A stretch of DNA of 35,830 nt. It comes from a virus. The DNA is taken from positions 1-35,830 of IMG/VR virus record IMGVR_UViG_3300042465_003237; one strand, 5' to 3'. This document shows, one piece after another, positions 6,998 to 12,989 of this stretch. Both the position numbers and the translations under genes were made by a program. The stretch's first letter is position 1. Each line of letters begins with the position of its first letter. The notes beneath the pieces were generated by a model. It saw only the letters and a list, made by a program, of their open reading frames with translations, made no database searches and was not told the origin of the DNA.

Positions 6998-7230
6998 CAA
7001 GTGAGCAACTAGCAAAAGCGATTAGTCACGCAATAAAAAATGTGGAAAAAAGGATTCTTAATATAGGTGCAGCACAATATGATAAAGGTGCTACACAAAA
7101 AATTGAGGATAAATCTGTAGCACAAGTTTTGGATGATGCTTTAGAAGAACTTGATGATTGTCTGGCGTATGTTGCTTGGACTAGAATCAGAGTTCAAAAG
7201 ATTAGAGCTAATCTAAAAGATGTCATCTGA
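6994..7230 (+). CDS. Small helical protein, possibly MazG-like
   Basis: This 78-residue all-helical protein overlaps the phosphoesterase gene by 4 nt. The segment ALEELDDCLAYVAWTRIR resembles the second metal-binding helix (E-E-x-x-D) of MazG-type nucleotide pyrophosphohydrolases, preceded by an N-terminal helix. Phage MazG-like proteins hydrolyse (d)NTPs, but the first ExxE motif is not clear here. The call is tentative. Confidence 0.4.
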   Translation: MTSEQLAKAISHAIKNVEKRILNIGAAQYDKGATQKIEDKSVAQVLDDALEELDDCLAYVAWTRIRVQKIRANLKDVI

Positions 7231-7327
7231 GCCGCTCCCTAGTGGCTTGGATGTCGCACCGAGACACCCTGGCGGGGTCTCTTGTGTCGGGGTGGTTTTA
7301 AGTCCTCTTTCCACCATCCCGACACAA
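7231..7327 (+). ncRNA. GC-rich triple-hairpin element (candidate structured RNA)
   Basis: Three consecutive stems lie directly after a stop codon: 7231-7246 (GCCGCT/AGTGGC, loop 4, one G-U pair), 7261-7281 (GAGAC+CCC/GGG+GTCTC with one bulged A), and 7282-7327 (TTGTGTCGGG/CCCGACACAA, 10 bp). The tract is clearly richer in GC than its surroundings. No U-tract follows any stem. It could be a transcription stop, a leader regulating the RHH gene at 7377, or a small RNA. Confidence 0.45.
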
Positions 7328-7376
7328 TCTCAAAAAACAGTTCGTATAACATTGCCTTAACTGCGAAAGGAAAAGA

Positions 7377-7532
7377 ATGTCAGATAAATCAAGCAAAGAC
7401 AATTTAATTGCTTTGCGTTTGAACAATACACAAATGCGTGCATTGAAAGCATTTGCAAAACAACATAACGCATCAATATCTGAAGTCATAAGGATTTCTG
7501 TGGAGATGATGATTCCAGAGGCCAAAAGATGA
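7377..7532 (+). CDS. Ribbon-helix-helix (CopG/Arc-type) DNA-binding protein
   Basis: A 51-residue protein starting at ATG 7377 with GAAAGGA upstream. It has the RHH pattern: a strand (NLIALRLN), helix 1 (TQMRALKAFAKQHN), a turn and helix 2 (SISEVIRISVEMMI). RHH proteins bind operators as dimers, with the strand in the major groove. It is the best candidate repressor in the window. It overlaps the following gene by 4 nt and is preceded by the GC-rich hairpin element, which may contribute to its control. Confidence 0.7.
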   Translation: MSDKSSKDNLIALRLNNTQMRALKAFAKQHNASISEVIRISVEMMIPEAKR

Positions 7533-7822
7533 ATAGAGCAAAAGTTGCATCTAGTTTAGTGAAGATGACTTGGTTACGCGATCATCCAGCGTTACTTACA
7601 ACTGATTTGGATATAAACCAGATTGATTGGAAAACAATTGATTCTTTTGAATGGAATCGTTCACAAAAAGTTTTAGTTGAGGTTTTAAGATTTATTAACT
7701 GTGGTGAGTCTTTGATTCGTTTGTCAGAAATAAATATGCTGACTGAAGATGAAAAACGTATTGTGGCATTGTCTTTAAATATGTTGTACAACGATTTAGG
7801 GCTGGAAGAAAATTTAGTGTGA
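7529..7822 (+). CDS. Hypothetical protein
   Basis: A 97-residue, helix-rich protein with an ATGA overlap with the RHH gene. It has no transmembrane segment, Cys cluster or recognised motif. The N-terminus is basic (NRAKVASSLVKMTWLRDHP), and several Trp and Leu-rich helices follow (SQKVLVEVLRFI, DEKRIVALSLNMLY). Coupling to the RHH gene suggests a shared control or toxin/antitoxin-like pairing, but no toxin fold is recognised. Confidence 0.55.
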   Translation: MNRAKVASSLVKMTWLRDHPALLTTDLDINQIDWKTIDSFEWNRSQKVLVEVLRFINCGESLIRLSEINMLTEDEKRIVALSLNMLYNDLGLEENLV

Positions 7823-7832
7823 AATCCATCAA

Positions 7833-8474
7833 ATGAAAGTCTTAGATTTGTTTGCGGGAACAGGATCAGCAACTAAAGCCTTTGAAGATGCTGGGCATCA
7901 AGTTATCAAAGTTGAATTAGACAAATACTTTGAAGCACACGAAAGAGATGTGTTGGAATTAACAGCTGAATATTTAACAAACAAATATGGACAATTTGAT
8001 TTTATATGGGCTAGTCCACCTTGTACAACATTTAGTGTAGCTTCAATACGGCATTATTGGAAATACGAAAATGGACAAGCAATTCCAAAAAATGATAAAA
8101 CTTTACACGGACTTAAATTGGTAGAACAGACAATTAAACTGATTCAAGAACTTAAACCAACTATAGGTTTTGTTATGGAAAACCCTAGAGGTATGTTAAG
8201 GAAACAAAAAGTTGTTGAAAACTTAACTCGCAAAACAATCACTTATTGTCAATATGGTGCAAAGAATCAAAAACCAACAGACTTATGGACGAATTTATCT
8301 AATTGGATACCAAGACCAATGTGTAAACCTGGAGCAACTTGTCATAACTCAGCTAAAAGAGGTTCAGATACTGGGACTCAAGGTATGGGTGGTGGTGGGA
8401 AAGACGGCGCAGTCAAACGTTCAATGATTCCTTACGATTTAGGAAAGGAAATATATGAAGTTTGCTTACGCTGA
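7833..8474 (+). CDS. C5-cytosine DNA methyltransferase-like protein
   Basis: A 213-residue protein with motif I at the N-terminus (LDLFAGTGSATKAF, S-adenosylmethionine binding), motif IV SPPCTTFS with the catalytic Cys, and motif VI ENPRG. It is short for a C5 methyltransferase; the target-recognition region is reduced and ends in a Gly-rich stretch. This compact form is known in actinophages. It likely methylates phage DNA against host restriction. It overlaps the next gene by 20 nt. Confidence 0.8.
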   Translation: MKVLDLFAGTGSATKAFEDAGHQVIKVELDKYFEAHERDVLELTAEYLTNKYGQFDFIWASPPCTTFSVASIRHYWKYENGQAIPKNDKTLHGLKLVEQTIKLIQELKPTIGFVMENPRGMLRKQKVVENLTRKTITYCQYGAKNQKPTDLWTNLSNWIPRPMCKPGATCHNSAKRGSDTGTQGMGGGGKDGAVKRSMIPYDLGKEIYEVCLR

Positions 8475-8958
8475 TCCACCATATTTAGGAATGGGTAAAA
8501 AAATGTATGGCAAATTACATTCAGAGGCAGCGGTGTGGGACAAAGTTGAGAGCCAACAAAACTTGGTTCGCAAACTTATTTTAGATTATCCTGATGGTTG
8601 GGCTATGTCTTGCAATCCAAAAGATTTACAATTTTTATTGATAGAGCCAAACATTAGAGTTTGTGCTTGGACTAAAACGTTTCATCAGATAAGAAAAACA
8701 ACAGTTCAATATGCTTGGGAAGCTGTCTTGCTTTATGGCGGCAGAATAGATGGTGCTCGTAAACCAATGGTGAGAGATTGGATAAGTGGTGTGATTGCAA
8801 TGCGTAAAGGTTTGCAAGGTGCTAAGCCTGATTACTTTAACGATTGGATTTTAGATCTGTTAAATTATCGGGTGGGGGAAGACACCTTAGATGATTTGTT
8901 TCCTGGCACAAATGGTATGGCAGAGGCGATTAAGCGGGTTGAATCAAGACTGTTGTAA
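8455..8958 (+). CDS. DPPY-type adenine/N4-cytosine DNA methyltransferase-like protein
   Basis: A 167-residue protein beginning with FAYADPPYLGMG, in which the catalytic D-P-P-Y motif IV lies at the very N-terminus. A late DDLFPGTNGM segment takes the place of the Gly-rich motif I, the order expected of a circularly permuted N6-adenine or N4-cytosine methyltransferase. It is coupled to the C5-type enzyme by a 20-nt overlap and has its own AGGAAA ribosome site, giving a two-gene modification unit. Confidence 0.65.
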   Translation: MKFAYADPPYLGMGKKMYGKLHSEAAVWDKVESQQNLVRKLILDYPDGWAMSCNPKDLQFLLIEPNIRVCAWTKTFHQIRKTTVQYAWEAVLLYGGRIDGARKPMVRDWISGVIAMRKGLQGAKPDYFNDWILDLLNYRVGEDTLDDLFPGTNGMAEAIKRVESRLL

Positions 8959-9282
8959 ATAGTGTGGTAAAACTTGTAGTCGAGTGACAGAGGCTCGTTA
9001 AATTCTCTGGGCGTGTTAATCACACGTTAAATCTGGGTTTGAGCCAGATGTGTTGTCTTGCAAGAAAATAATCAAGCGAGCACAAAATCGTTAATGTGCG
9101 AGAAGCTAAAGGAATGCCAAAACTGGTTGCCTGGCATTGAATTCAAACTTTTATCTTCATATGGCGCAATCGTGGTCGAAAGGCCACCCATCCGAAAGCC
9201 TCAGTTCCATACTGGGCGTTATTCGGGGTTGGTGGGGTTTTCCCTGCCATCCTCTGCCTAGATTTCCGCCTGAACGTTAAAC

Positions 9283-9296
9283 CGAACAAATGTTCT
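9283..9296 (+). promoter_or_regulatory. LexA (SOS) box-like operator
   Basis: The site CGAACAAATGTTCT matches the Gram-positive/actinobacterial LexA consensus CGAACRNRYGTTYC/G at 13 of 14 positions (dyad GAAC-N4-GTTC). It lies about 26 bases before a good -35/-10 pair, so it could tie transcription of the genes from 9423 onward (resolvase-like nuclease, WhiB, SSB) to host DNA damage. Confidence 0.5.
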
Positions 9297-9321
9297 AATA
9301 AATTTTAGACATTATGGACTT

Positions 9322-9350
9322 TTGTTACCAAACTGTGACCTAAATATGTT
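9322..9350 (+). promoter_or_regulatory. Probable sigma-70-type promoter
   Basis: TTGTTA (9322-9327), exactly 17 nt, TATGTT (9345-9350), in a locally AT-rich tract. The downstream leader ends at the AAAGGGG ribosome site of the 9423 gene. A second weaker pair (TTGTAT...AATAAT) lies just downstream. Confidence 0.45.
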
Positions 9351-9422
9351 AAATAATCTTGTATTTGTATAACAGAAATGCAATAATAGTTATGTAAGCA
9401 AGACCTTTGGAAAGGGGTCAAA

Positions 9423-9626
9423 ATGAAGTTCACAAAGAATGAGGGCAAGAAAGCACTTGCCATCTATCAAGAATGGTTAGCTGCAGGAGTTCCACAAGAT
9501 ATAACTAAATACGAAGCATTTAATTTGACTGATGGTTTAGTTGGTGATCCTTATGGAAAGAATCATTCTTACACAGGTGTTCGTTTAATTGATGTTGCAG
9601 TTAAGTTTGCAAAGAAATCTAAGTAA
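9423..9626 (+). CDS. Hypothetical protein
   Basis: A 67-residue soluble protein with a strong AAAGGGG ribosome site. It has an N-terminal helix (EGKKALAIYQEWLAAG) and a Gly-rich middle (DGLVGDPYGKNHSYTG) before a basic C-terminus. It is the first gene after the putative LexA box and promoter and is followed by a strong hairpin at 9638, so it may be a separately expressed early protein. No family is recognised. Confidence 0.6.
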   Translation: MKFTKNEGKKALAIYQEWLAAGVPQDITKYEAFNLTDGLVGDPYGKNHSYTGVRLIDVAVKFAKKSK

Positions 9627-9637
9627 TAAAGATAATC

Positions 9638-9675
9638 TTCTGCTGGTCGGATACCTGCGTAATCGGCCAGCAGAA
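9638..9675 (+). terminator. Strong 11-bp hairpin without U-tract
   Basis: TTCTGCTGGTC (9638-9648) pairs with GGCCAGCAGAA (9665-9675), with one G-U pair and a 16-nt loop. It lies 12 bases after the stop of the 9423 gene. No T-run follows. It is compatible with a U-less terminator or mRNA-end stabiliser, either of which would make the upstream gene more abundant than the downstream ones. Confidence 0.5.
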
Positions 9676-9698
9676 CCCTACAAAAGAAAGAGGACAAA

Positions 9699-9920
9699 AT
9701 GAGTAGAACCAAAGAAGCATTACCTGATGCAATTTATGAGAACTTTGATTTGTTTGCATCAATTTTAGATCATTCAGTTAATCCTGATTGTGAGCTTGTG
9801 TGTTTGGAATGTGGTTTTGGTTTTAAGCACGATAACTCTTGGAGTGGTCAGGTGATGGCTGGAACAGTTGTTATTGATCATTATTTTGCTACGCATCCTG
9901 CTAACCAAAGGGACTTCTAA
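9699..9920 (+). CDS. Small zinc-finger-like protein
   Basis: A 73-residue protein with a CLECGFGF knuckle (C-x2-C) and a distal VIDHYFATHP (H-x4-H), a spacing consistent with one C2H2-like zinc site. The start has GAGGACAAA-ATG. It is acidic overall. The stop overlaps the next ATG by one base. It might bind DNA or a host protein; nothing more specific can be said. Confidence 0.6.
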   Translation: MSRTKEALPDAIYENFDLFASILDHSVNPDCELVCLECGFGFKHDNSWSGQVMAGTVVIDHYFATHPANQRDF

Positions 9921-10324
9921 TGCTCAAGGTCAAACGTGATGGTGATTTTATTTTGATTGATGTGCCGTCAAAAGATTTACAATCAATGGGACGTTTCATA
10001 GCTCATCAGGTTGTGGCAAAGTTTGTTGAGATTGACAAATTGGCTCACAAAATTTGTTTCGGTAATTTAGATCAACAGGATAAAAATGTTGAAACCCTTT
10101 TAGAACTTTTGGAGTTCAAAGACTGGGTTATGGTTTTTGACGCACCTGAAGCCTTAGCTTTATGTGATGAGTTGGCTGATGTGATTTACGAAGAGGTCGG
10201 TCAAAAGTTTGGTCCTGTTCTAAAACAGCAGAACCAGAATCATTTGAGGTTGGTCAAGATTTGTGTTGATTGCCATAAAGGTTTTGTGAAAGGTGAATCT
10301 CACGATTGCGGGGTAACTAAGTGA
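9920..10324 (+). CDS. Hypothetical protein with C-terminal Cys/His cluster
   Basis: A 134-residue protein with an N-terminal strand pair (LKVKRDGDFILIDVP), a helical middle rich in Asp/Glu/Leu, and a C-terminal CVDCHKG...SHDC cluster that could bind zinc. It sits in a chain of overlapping early genes (TAATG with 9699, GTGA with 10321). Family not recognised. Confidence 0.55.
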   Translation: MLKVKRDGDFILIDVPSKDLQSMGRFIAHQVVAKFVEIDKLAHKICFGNLDQQDKNVETLLELLEFKDWVMVFDAPEALALCDELADVIYEEVGQKFGPVLKQQNQNHLRLVKICVDCHKGFVKGESHDCGVTK

Positions 10325-10413
10325 CTGCCTACGATTTTATTGTTTACGGCACTTGGTTGTTTCTTTTAACACTTCCTTGGACTATTCATAAACTTCCAGG
10401 GAGAAACAAATGA
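10321..10413 (+). CDS. Tiny membrane peptide
   Basis: A 30-residue frame from GTG 10321, overlapping the previous stop (GTGA) and the next ATG (10410). The central YGTWLFLLTLPW stretch could span the membrane, and the tail is basic (HKLPGRNK). Support is the perfect overlap chain and topology only. Confidence 0.4.
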   Translation: MTAYDFIVYGTWLFLLTLPWTIHKLPGRNK

Positions 10414-10553
10414 TTACAAGGAATAATGCTGATGGTTCAGTGACTTTTATTTTTGAGTCTTGGGATGAATATTTGAAGTCTGAACCATCTTGGCAACCTG
10501 ATGCTGATTTAGCTTCTAAAGATCGTGCTGACGAAAGAATTTGGGGTTACTGA
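10410..10553 (+). CDS. Small acidic hypothetical protein
   Basis: A 47-residue frame from ATG 10410 with AGGGAGA upstream, ending TGA 10551-10553 where the next tiny frame begins. It is acidic and Trp-containing (FIFESWDEYLKSEPSW). Strong ribosome site and chain overlaps support it. Function unknown. Confidence 0.55.
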   Translation: MITRNNADGSVTFIFESWDEYLKSEPSWQPDADLASKDRADERIWGY

Positions 10554-10621
10554 TGGAAGCGATAATCATTGGGATGCAAGTTGTGATTATGTATTTATTG
10601 GTTAAGTTGCTTGCTAAATGA
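10553..10621 (+). CDS. Tiny hydrophobic peptide
   Basis: A 22-residue frame from ATG 10553 (TGATG overlap) to TGA 10619-10621, overlapping the next ATG at 10618. Most of it is one hydrophobic helix (IIIGMQVVIMYLLVKLL). It has no own ribosome site and relies on coupling. Its existence is plausible because it fills the gap exactly between two genes. Confidence 0.35.
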   Translation: MEAIIIGMQVVIMYLLVKLLAK

Positions 10622-10983
10622 GTAAATCTAAACAGAAAGGAACACTTGCTGAAACCGCTGTTGCTGACTTTTTAAAGCAAACTTTCCCAGCGGTGGAGAG
10701 AAGAACCTTGTCAGGTAAAAATGATAAGGGAGACATTGCAGGTGTTCCTAGCTCTGTCGTTGAAGTTAAGAATCAAAGGTCATACAAAATTCACGAATGG
10801 ATCAAAGAAACCGAAATCGAAAGAATTAACGCGAGCGCAGATATTGGGATTCTTGTGATTAAACCGAATGGTGTGGGAGTGTCCAAGGTTAATGAGTGGT
10901 GGGCTGTTGTATCTTTAGAAACTATTACAAAACTTATTAAGGATTTAGAAATTGCTCAAAGACTGCGGGCATCCCGTGATTGA
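10618..10983 (+). CDS. Holliday-junction-resolvase-like PD-(D/E)XK nuclease
   Basis: A 121-residue basic protein with the nuclease core GTLAETAVADFL (N-terminal Glu), KGDIAGVP (Asp) and VVEVKNQ (E-x-K), spaced as in Hjc-like/PD-(D/E)XK resolvases. It may resolve recombination or replication branches in phage DNA before packaging, alongside the annealing protein at 4495 and SSB at 11697. The 3' end overlaps the WhiB gene by 32 nt. Confidence 0.7.
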   Translation: MSKSKQKGTLAETAVADFLKQTFPAVERRTLSGKNDKGDIAGVPSSVVEVKNQRSYKIHEWIKETEIERINASADIGILVIKPNGVGVSKVNEWWAVVSLETITKLIKDLEIAQRLRASRD

Positions 10984-11296
10984 GGGAACAAAGATTTGTG
11001 CAACTTGCGTAAGGCCAGATGATTGGCAAACCCACGCCAAATGTCTTGACGCTGATCCTGAAATGTTCTTCCCTGAAGCAGATGACATTCCTGGTACTAG
11101 GGCCGCAATCAAAATGTGTTTGAGCTGTGATGTTCGCGGTTTCTGTTTAGAAGATGCTTGGATTTCAAAACAAAAGTTTGGTGTCTGGGGAAGTTTCAGC
11201 GCAATGGAAAGAGAACGTCTCAAGAAAGCATTTAGGCTTCCAGATGATGTTAAAGATAAAAGAAAAGTTATTCGAGTGATTGCGCACCGACTATGA
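10952..11296 (+). CDS. whiB: WhiB-family iron-sulfur transcription regulator
   Basis: A 114-residue protein with the WhiB signature: Cys31 in HAKCLDADPEMFF, then Cys56, Cys59 and Cys65 in MCLSCDVRGFC to hold a 4Fe-4S cluster, followed by FGVWGSFS turn and a basic SAMERERLKKAF helix. An N-terminal CGH...CATC adds a second Cys group. WhiB proteins occur only in actinobacteria and their phages, so this is the main host clue. They bind the primary sigma factor to redirect transcription. The start at TTG 10952 has AAGGA about 9 nt upstream and lies inside the resolvase gene. Confidence 0.88.
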   Translation: MLKDCGHPVIEGTKICATCVRPDDWQTHAKCLDADPEMFFPEADDIPGTRAAIKMCLSCDVRGFCLEDAWISKQKFGVWGSFSAMERERLKKAFRLPDDVKDKRKVIRVIAHRL

Positions 11297-11697
11297 ACGA
11301 AAAAGAATTGTTTTTAAAACTTAAAGAGTTCTATATGCCTGATTTAGTTAAATCATCAGGTGTTTACGATTCGTATGATTGTTTCTCAATTCAAAGACAA
11401 CTATTTATTGAGTTGAAATGCCGTCATTCACATTATGAGAATCTTATGATTGAGCAATCAAAATATGCTCGCGTTAAATATGAGGCTGGTGAACGTGGAA
11501 TGATTCCTACCTACATTTGTTCAACACCTCAAGGTGTTTGGGCTTTTGATTTACGTTTATTTGAACCTCAATGGAAAGACCAAACTGATCTCCCGACCAC
11601 TACAGAGTTTGAAAACACAAGCAAAAGAACTAAATCAGTAGGTTTCTTTCCTATAACTCAGGGAAGCAGATTAACAAAAATCAAAGGAGAAAAATAA
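11293..11697 (+). CDS. Putative PD-(D/E)XK-like nuclease
   Basis: A 134-residue protein; the pattern SYDCFS...LFIELKCR...NLMIEQSKY carries an Asp followed by E-x-K and a downstream Gln-Lys, as in small PD-(D/E)XK nucleases. It has ATGA-type coupling to WhiB and its stop overlaps the SSB start. The C-terminus is basic and probably flexible. Role in DNA processing is inferred from motif and neighbours. Confidence 0.5.
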   Translation: MNEKELFLKLKEFYMPDLVKSSGVYDSYDCFSIQRQLFIELKCRHSHYENLMIEQSKYARVKYEAGERGMIPTYICSTPQGVWAFDLRLFEPQWKDQTDLPTTTEFENTSKRTKSVGFFPITQGSRLTKIKGEK

Positions 11698-12116
11698 TGC
11701 CATTACCAACAATAATTATCGTAGGTAACTTAACAGCAGACCCAGAACTACGTTTCACCACAACAGGTAAATCAGTTGCATCACTTCGTGTTGCCTGCTC
11801 TGAGAGAAAGAAAGACCCCGCAGGTCAATGGGTTGATGGTGACAAAGTATTTTTGAATGTTAATTGTTGGAACGAGACAGCAGAAAACATTACAGCCACC
11901 TGCCAAAAAGGTGACACAGTTGTTGTGACAGGTAAGTACAAACAAAGAAGCTACACAGCCAAAGATGGTCAAGAGAAAACAGTTTACGAAGTTGAGGCTG
12001 ACTCTGTTGGCGCTGAACTTAGAAGAAAGTCTTACTCACCAAATTCAGCAATTATGAGGGATAAGCCTGCTGCAACTCAATCAGATAACAACCCTTGGGT
12101 CGCAACTACCTTTTAG
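11697..12116 (+). CDS. ssb: Single-stranded DNA-binding protein
   Basis: A 139-residue SSB with the OB-fold landmarks IIIVGNLTADPELRFT, SVASLRVACSERKK, FLNVNCWNETAENI, GDTVVVTGKYKQRSYT and KTVYEVEADSVGAELR (residues 1-110). It coats single strands in replication and recombination. The C-terminal tip ends NNPWVATTF and lacks the acidic DDDIPF-type tail used to recruit host partners, so it may work mainly with phage proteins. Confidence 0.92.
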   Translation: MPLPTIIIVGNLTADPELRFTTTGKSVASLRVACSERKKDPAGQWVDGDKVFLNVNCWNETAENITATCQKGDTVVVTGKYKQRSYTAKDGQEKTVYEVEADSVGAELRRKSYSPNSAIMRDKPAATQSDNNPWVATTF

Positions 12117-12125
12117 AATAAAGGT

Positions 12126-12407
12126 ATGAACAAGAAACCAATCAGACAACGATCAGCCAAAATGGAAAAACTTTATGCAACCAAACGCAGAAACATTGTT
12201 CGTAAACTTTTGGCTGACAGACCTATTTGTCAAAGATGTTTGGCTGATAGAAGTCACGACATACACGAGCTAAAGAGTCGTGCAAGAGGTGGGTCAATAA
12301 CAGAATTAGAAAACCTTGTGGCATTGTGTCGGCCTTGTCACACTTGGGTGACACAGAATCCAAAGGAAGCACACGAGCAAGGATGGTCGAAACAATCGTG
12401 GGAGTAG
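12126..12407 (+). CDS. HNH endonuclease-like protein
   Basis: A 93-residue protein with a basic N-terminus and an HNH core: CQRC, DIHELKSRARGG, NLVALCRPCHTWV. It has two Cys pairs for structural zinc plus the His and Asn of the betabetaalpha-metal site. The AAAGG start is 9 nt after SSB. HNH proteins of this size act as nicking or packaging endonucleases. A second HNH gene at 13582 lies nearer to the terminase, so this one may have a recombination or homing role. Confidence 0.75.
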   Translation: MNKKPIRQRSAKMEKLYATKRRNIVRKLLADRPICQRCLADRSHDIHELKSRARGGSITELENLVALCRPCHTWVTQNPKEAHEQGWSKQSWE

Positions 12408-12697
12408 AAGTATTCAATGATCCTGTTGGGCAACGTATCAAAGCGTTGCTTATGAACTATGCAATGGAACATTACAACAGAACACCTGAACAACTTGAAC
12501 CAGGTATTGACCAAACACATTTGATTGTTGGCTTCACACGTCAAGCGATCATTGATTCTTTAATGGCTGAGGTTGAGGTTATGACTTTCAGGAATGTTAA
12601 TGATGAGCATCAGATTCCAACTTTGTTCATTGCTGGTGTTTTGCACGCTGTTGATGTCGCTGGTGGTAAAGGTTCAGTTATAGGAAAGGGCGAGTAG
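12383..12697 (+). CDS. Hypothetical protein
   Basis: A 104-residue protein with start ATG 12383 overlapping the HNH gene by 25 nt. The frame is open further back to GTG 12326, but that would extend the overlap without a ribosome site. The middle (HYNRTPEQLEPGIDQ, LIVGFTRQAIIDSLMAEVEV) is helical and the C-terminus Gly-rich. No motif is recognised. Confidence 0.5.
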   Translation: MVETIVGVEVFNDPVGQRIKALLMNYAMEHYNRTPEQLEPGIDQTHLIVGFTRQAIIDSLMAEVEVMTFRNVNDEHQIPTLFIAGVLHAVDVAGGKGSVIGKGE

Positions 12698-12889
12698 ATG
12701 TCCAAAGGTAAAGGTAAGTCTGGTGGTAGTAGGAACGACAACCGCAAGTGTGGTAAGGCTTGGAAAAAGAAAGCACGCAAACAACGCAAGACTGGCAGAA
12801 CTGTAGGTGGATACTCTCCAACAAAGATAAACATTCGTAAGCAGAAAAGACTTCAACCTTACATTGCGCCAAAGGAAACTGATGAGTAA
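12698..12889 (+). CDS. Small, very basic protein
   Basis: A 63-residue protein, one-third Lys/Arg, starting directly at the previous stop (TAG-ATG). Composition (GKGKSGGSRNDNRK, KKKARKQRKTGR) suggests nucleic-acid binding or charge neutralisation. It overlaps the next gene by 8 nt. No specific family. Confidence 0.5.
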   Translation: MSKGKGKSGGSRNDNRKCGKAWKKKARKQRKTGRTVGGYSPTKINIRKQKRLQPYIAPKETDE

Positions 12890-12989
12890 CTGCCGTTCAG
12901 GTTGCGAAACACAAGACCACAACTCTTACGCTGAATGTTTACAAGCAGCAAACATAAGCATTGACAGAGAAAGCCTGAAAGTTAAATGA
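12882..12989 (+). CDS. Small Cys-containing phage protein
   Basis: A 35-residue frame from ATG 12882 with AAAGGA 7 nt upstream, ending TGA 12987-12989 over the next ATG (12986). The motif C-R-S-G-C-x-T-Q-D-H-x-S-Y-x-E-C-L has the look of a small motif that recurs in actinophage proteins (from memory). Three Cys and a His could bind a metal. Function unknown. Confidence 0.6.
   Translation: MSNCRSGCETQDHNSYAECLQAANISIDRESLKVK

Larger units (their letters stand above)
8959..9422 (+). other. 464-base gap with hairpins, a LexA-like box and a promoter
   Basis: No convincing gene. It holds the hairpins CGAG-N9-CTCG (8981-8997), CGTGT-N5-ACACG (9012-9026) and ATCTGG-N7-CCAGAT (9031-9049), a weak open frame at 9058-9261 with atypical codons, the operator at 9283 and the promoter at 9322. 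A CGAGTGA...GCTCGTTA core recurs before the capsid gene near 22239. This is the longest non-coding stretch in the window and the likeliest regulatory hub. Confidence 0.5.

Noticed and set aside
9012-9060. tRNA-like arrangement (hairpin resembling an anticodon arm followed by a T-arm-like stem)
   Set aside because: The T-loop lacks the TTCRA core, the putative base after the anticodon is a C, and no acceptor stem or D-arm can be drawn.
9058-9261. Open frame of 67 codons from TTG
   Set aside because: It has no good ribosome site, its codons (CCC, TCG, GGG) are unlike neighbours, and it lies in a hairpin-rich gap; it is described as non-coding with low certainty.
12326-12382. Upstream GTG start for the gene at 12383
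   Set aside because: It would run over the conserved HNH CRPCH codons in another frame and has no ribosome site.
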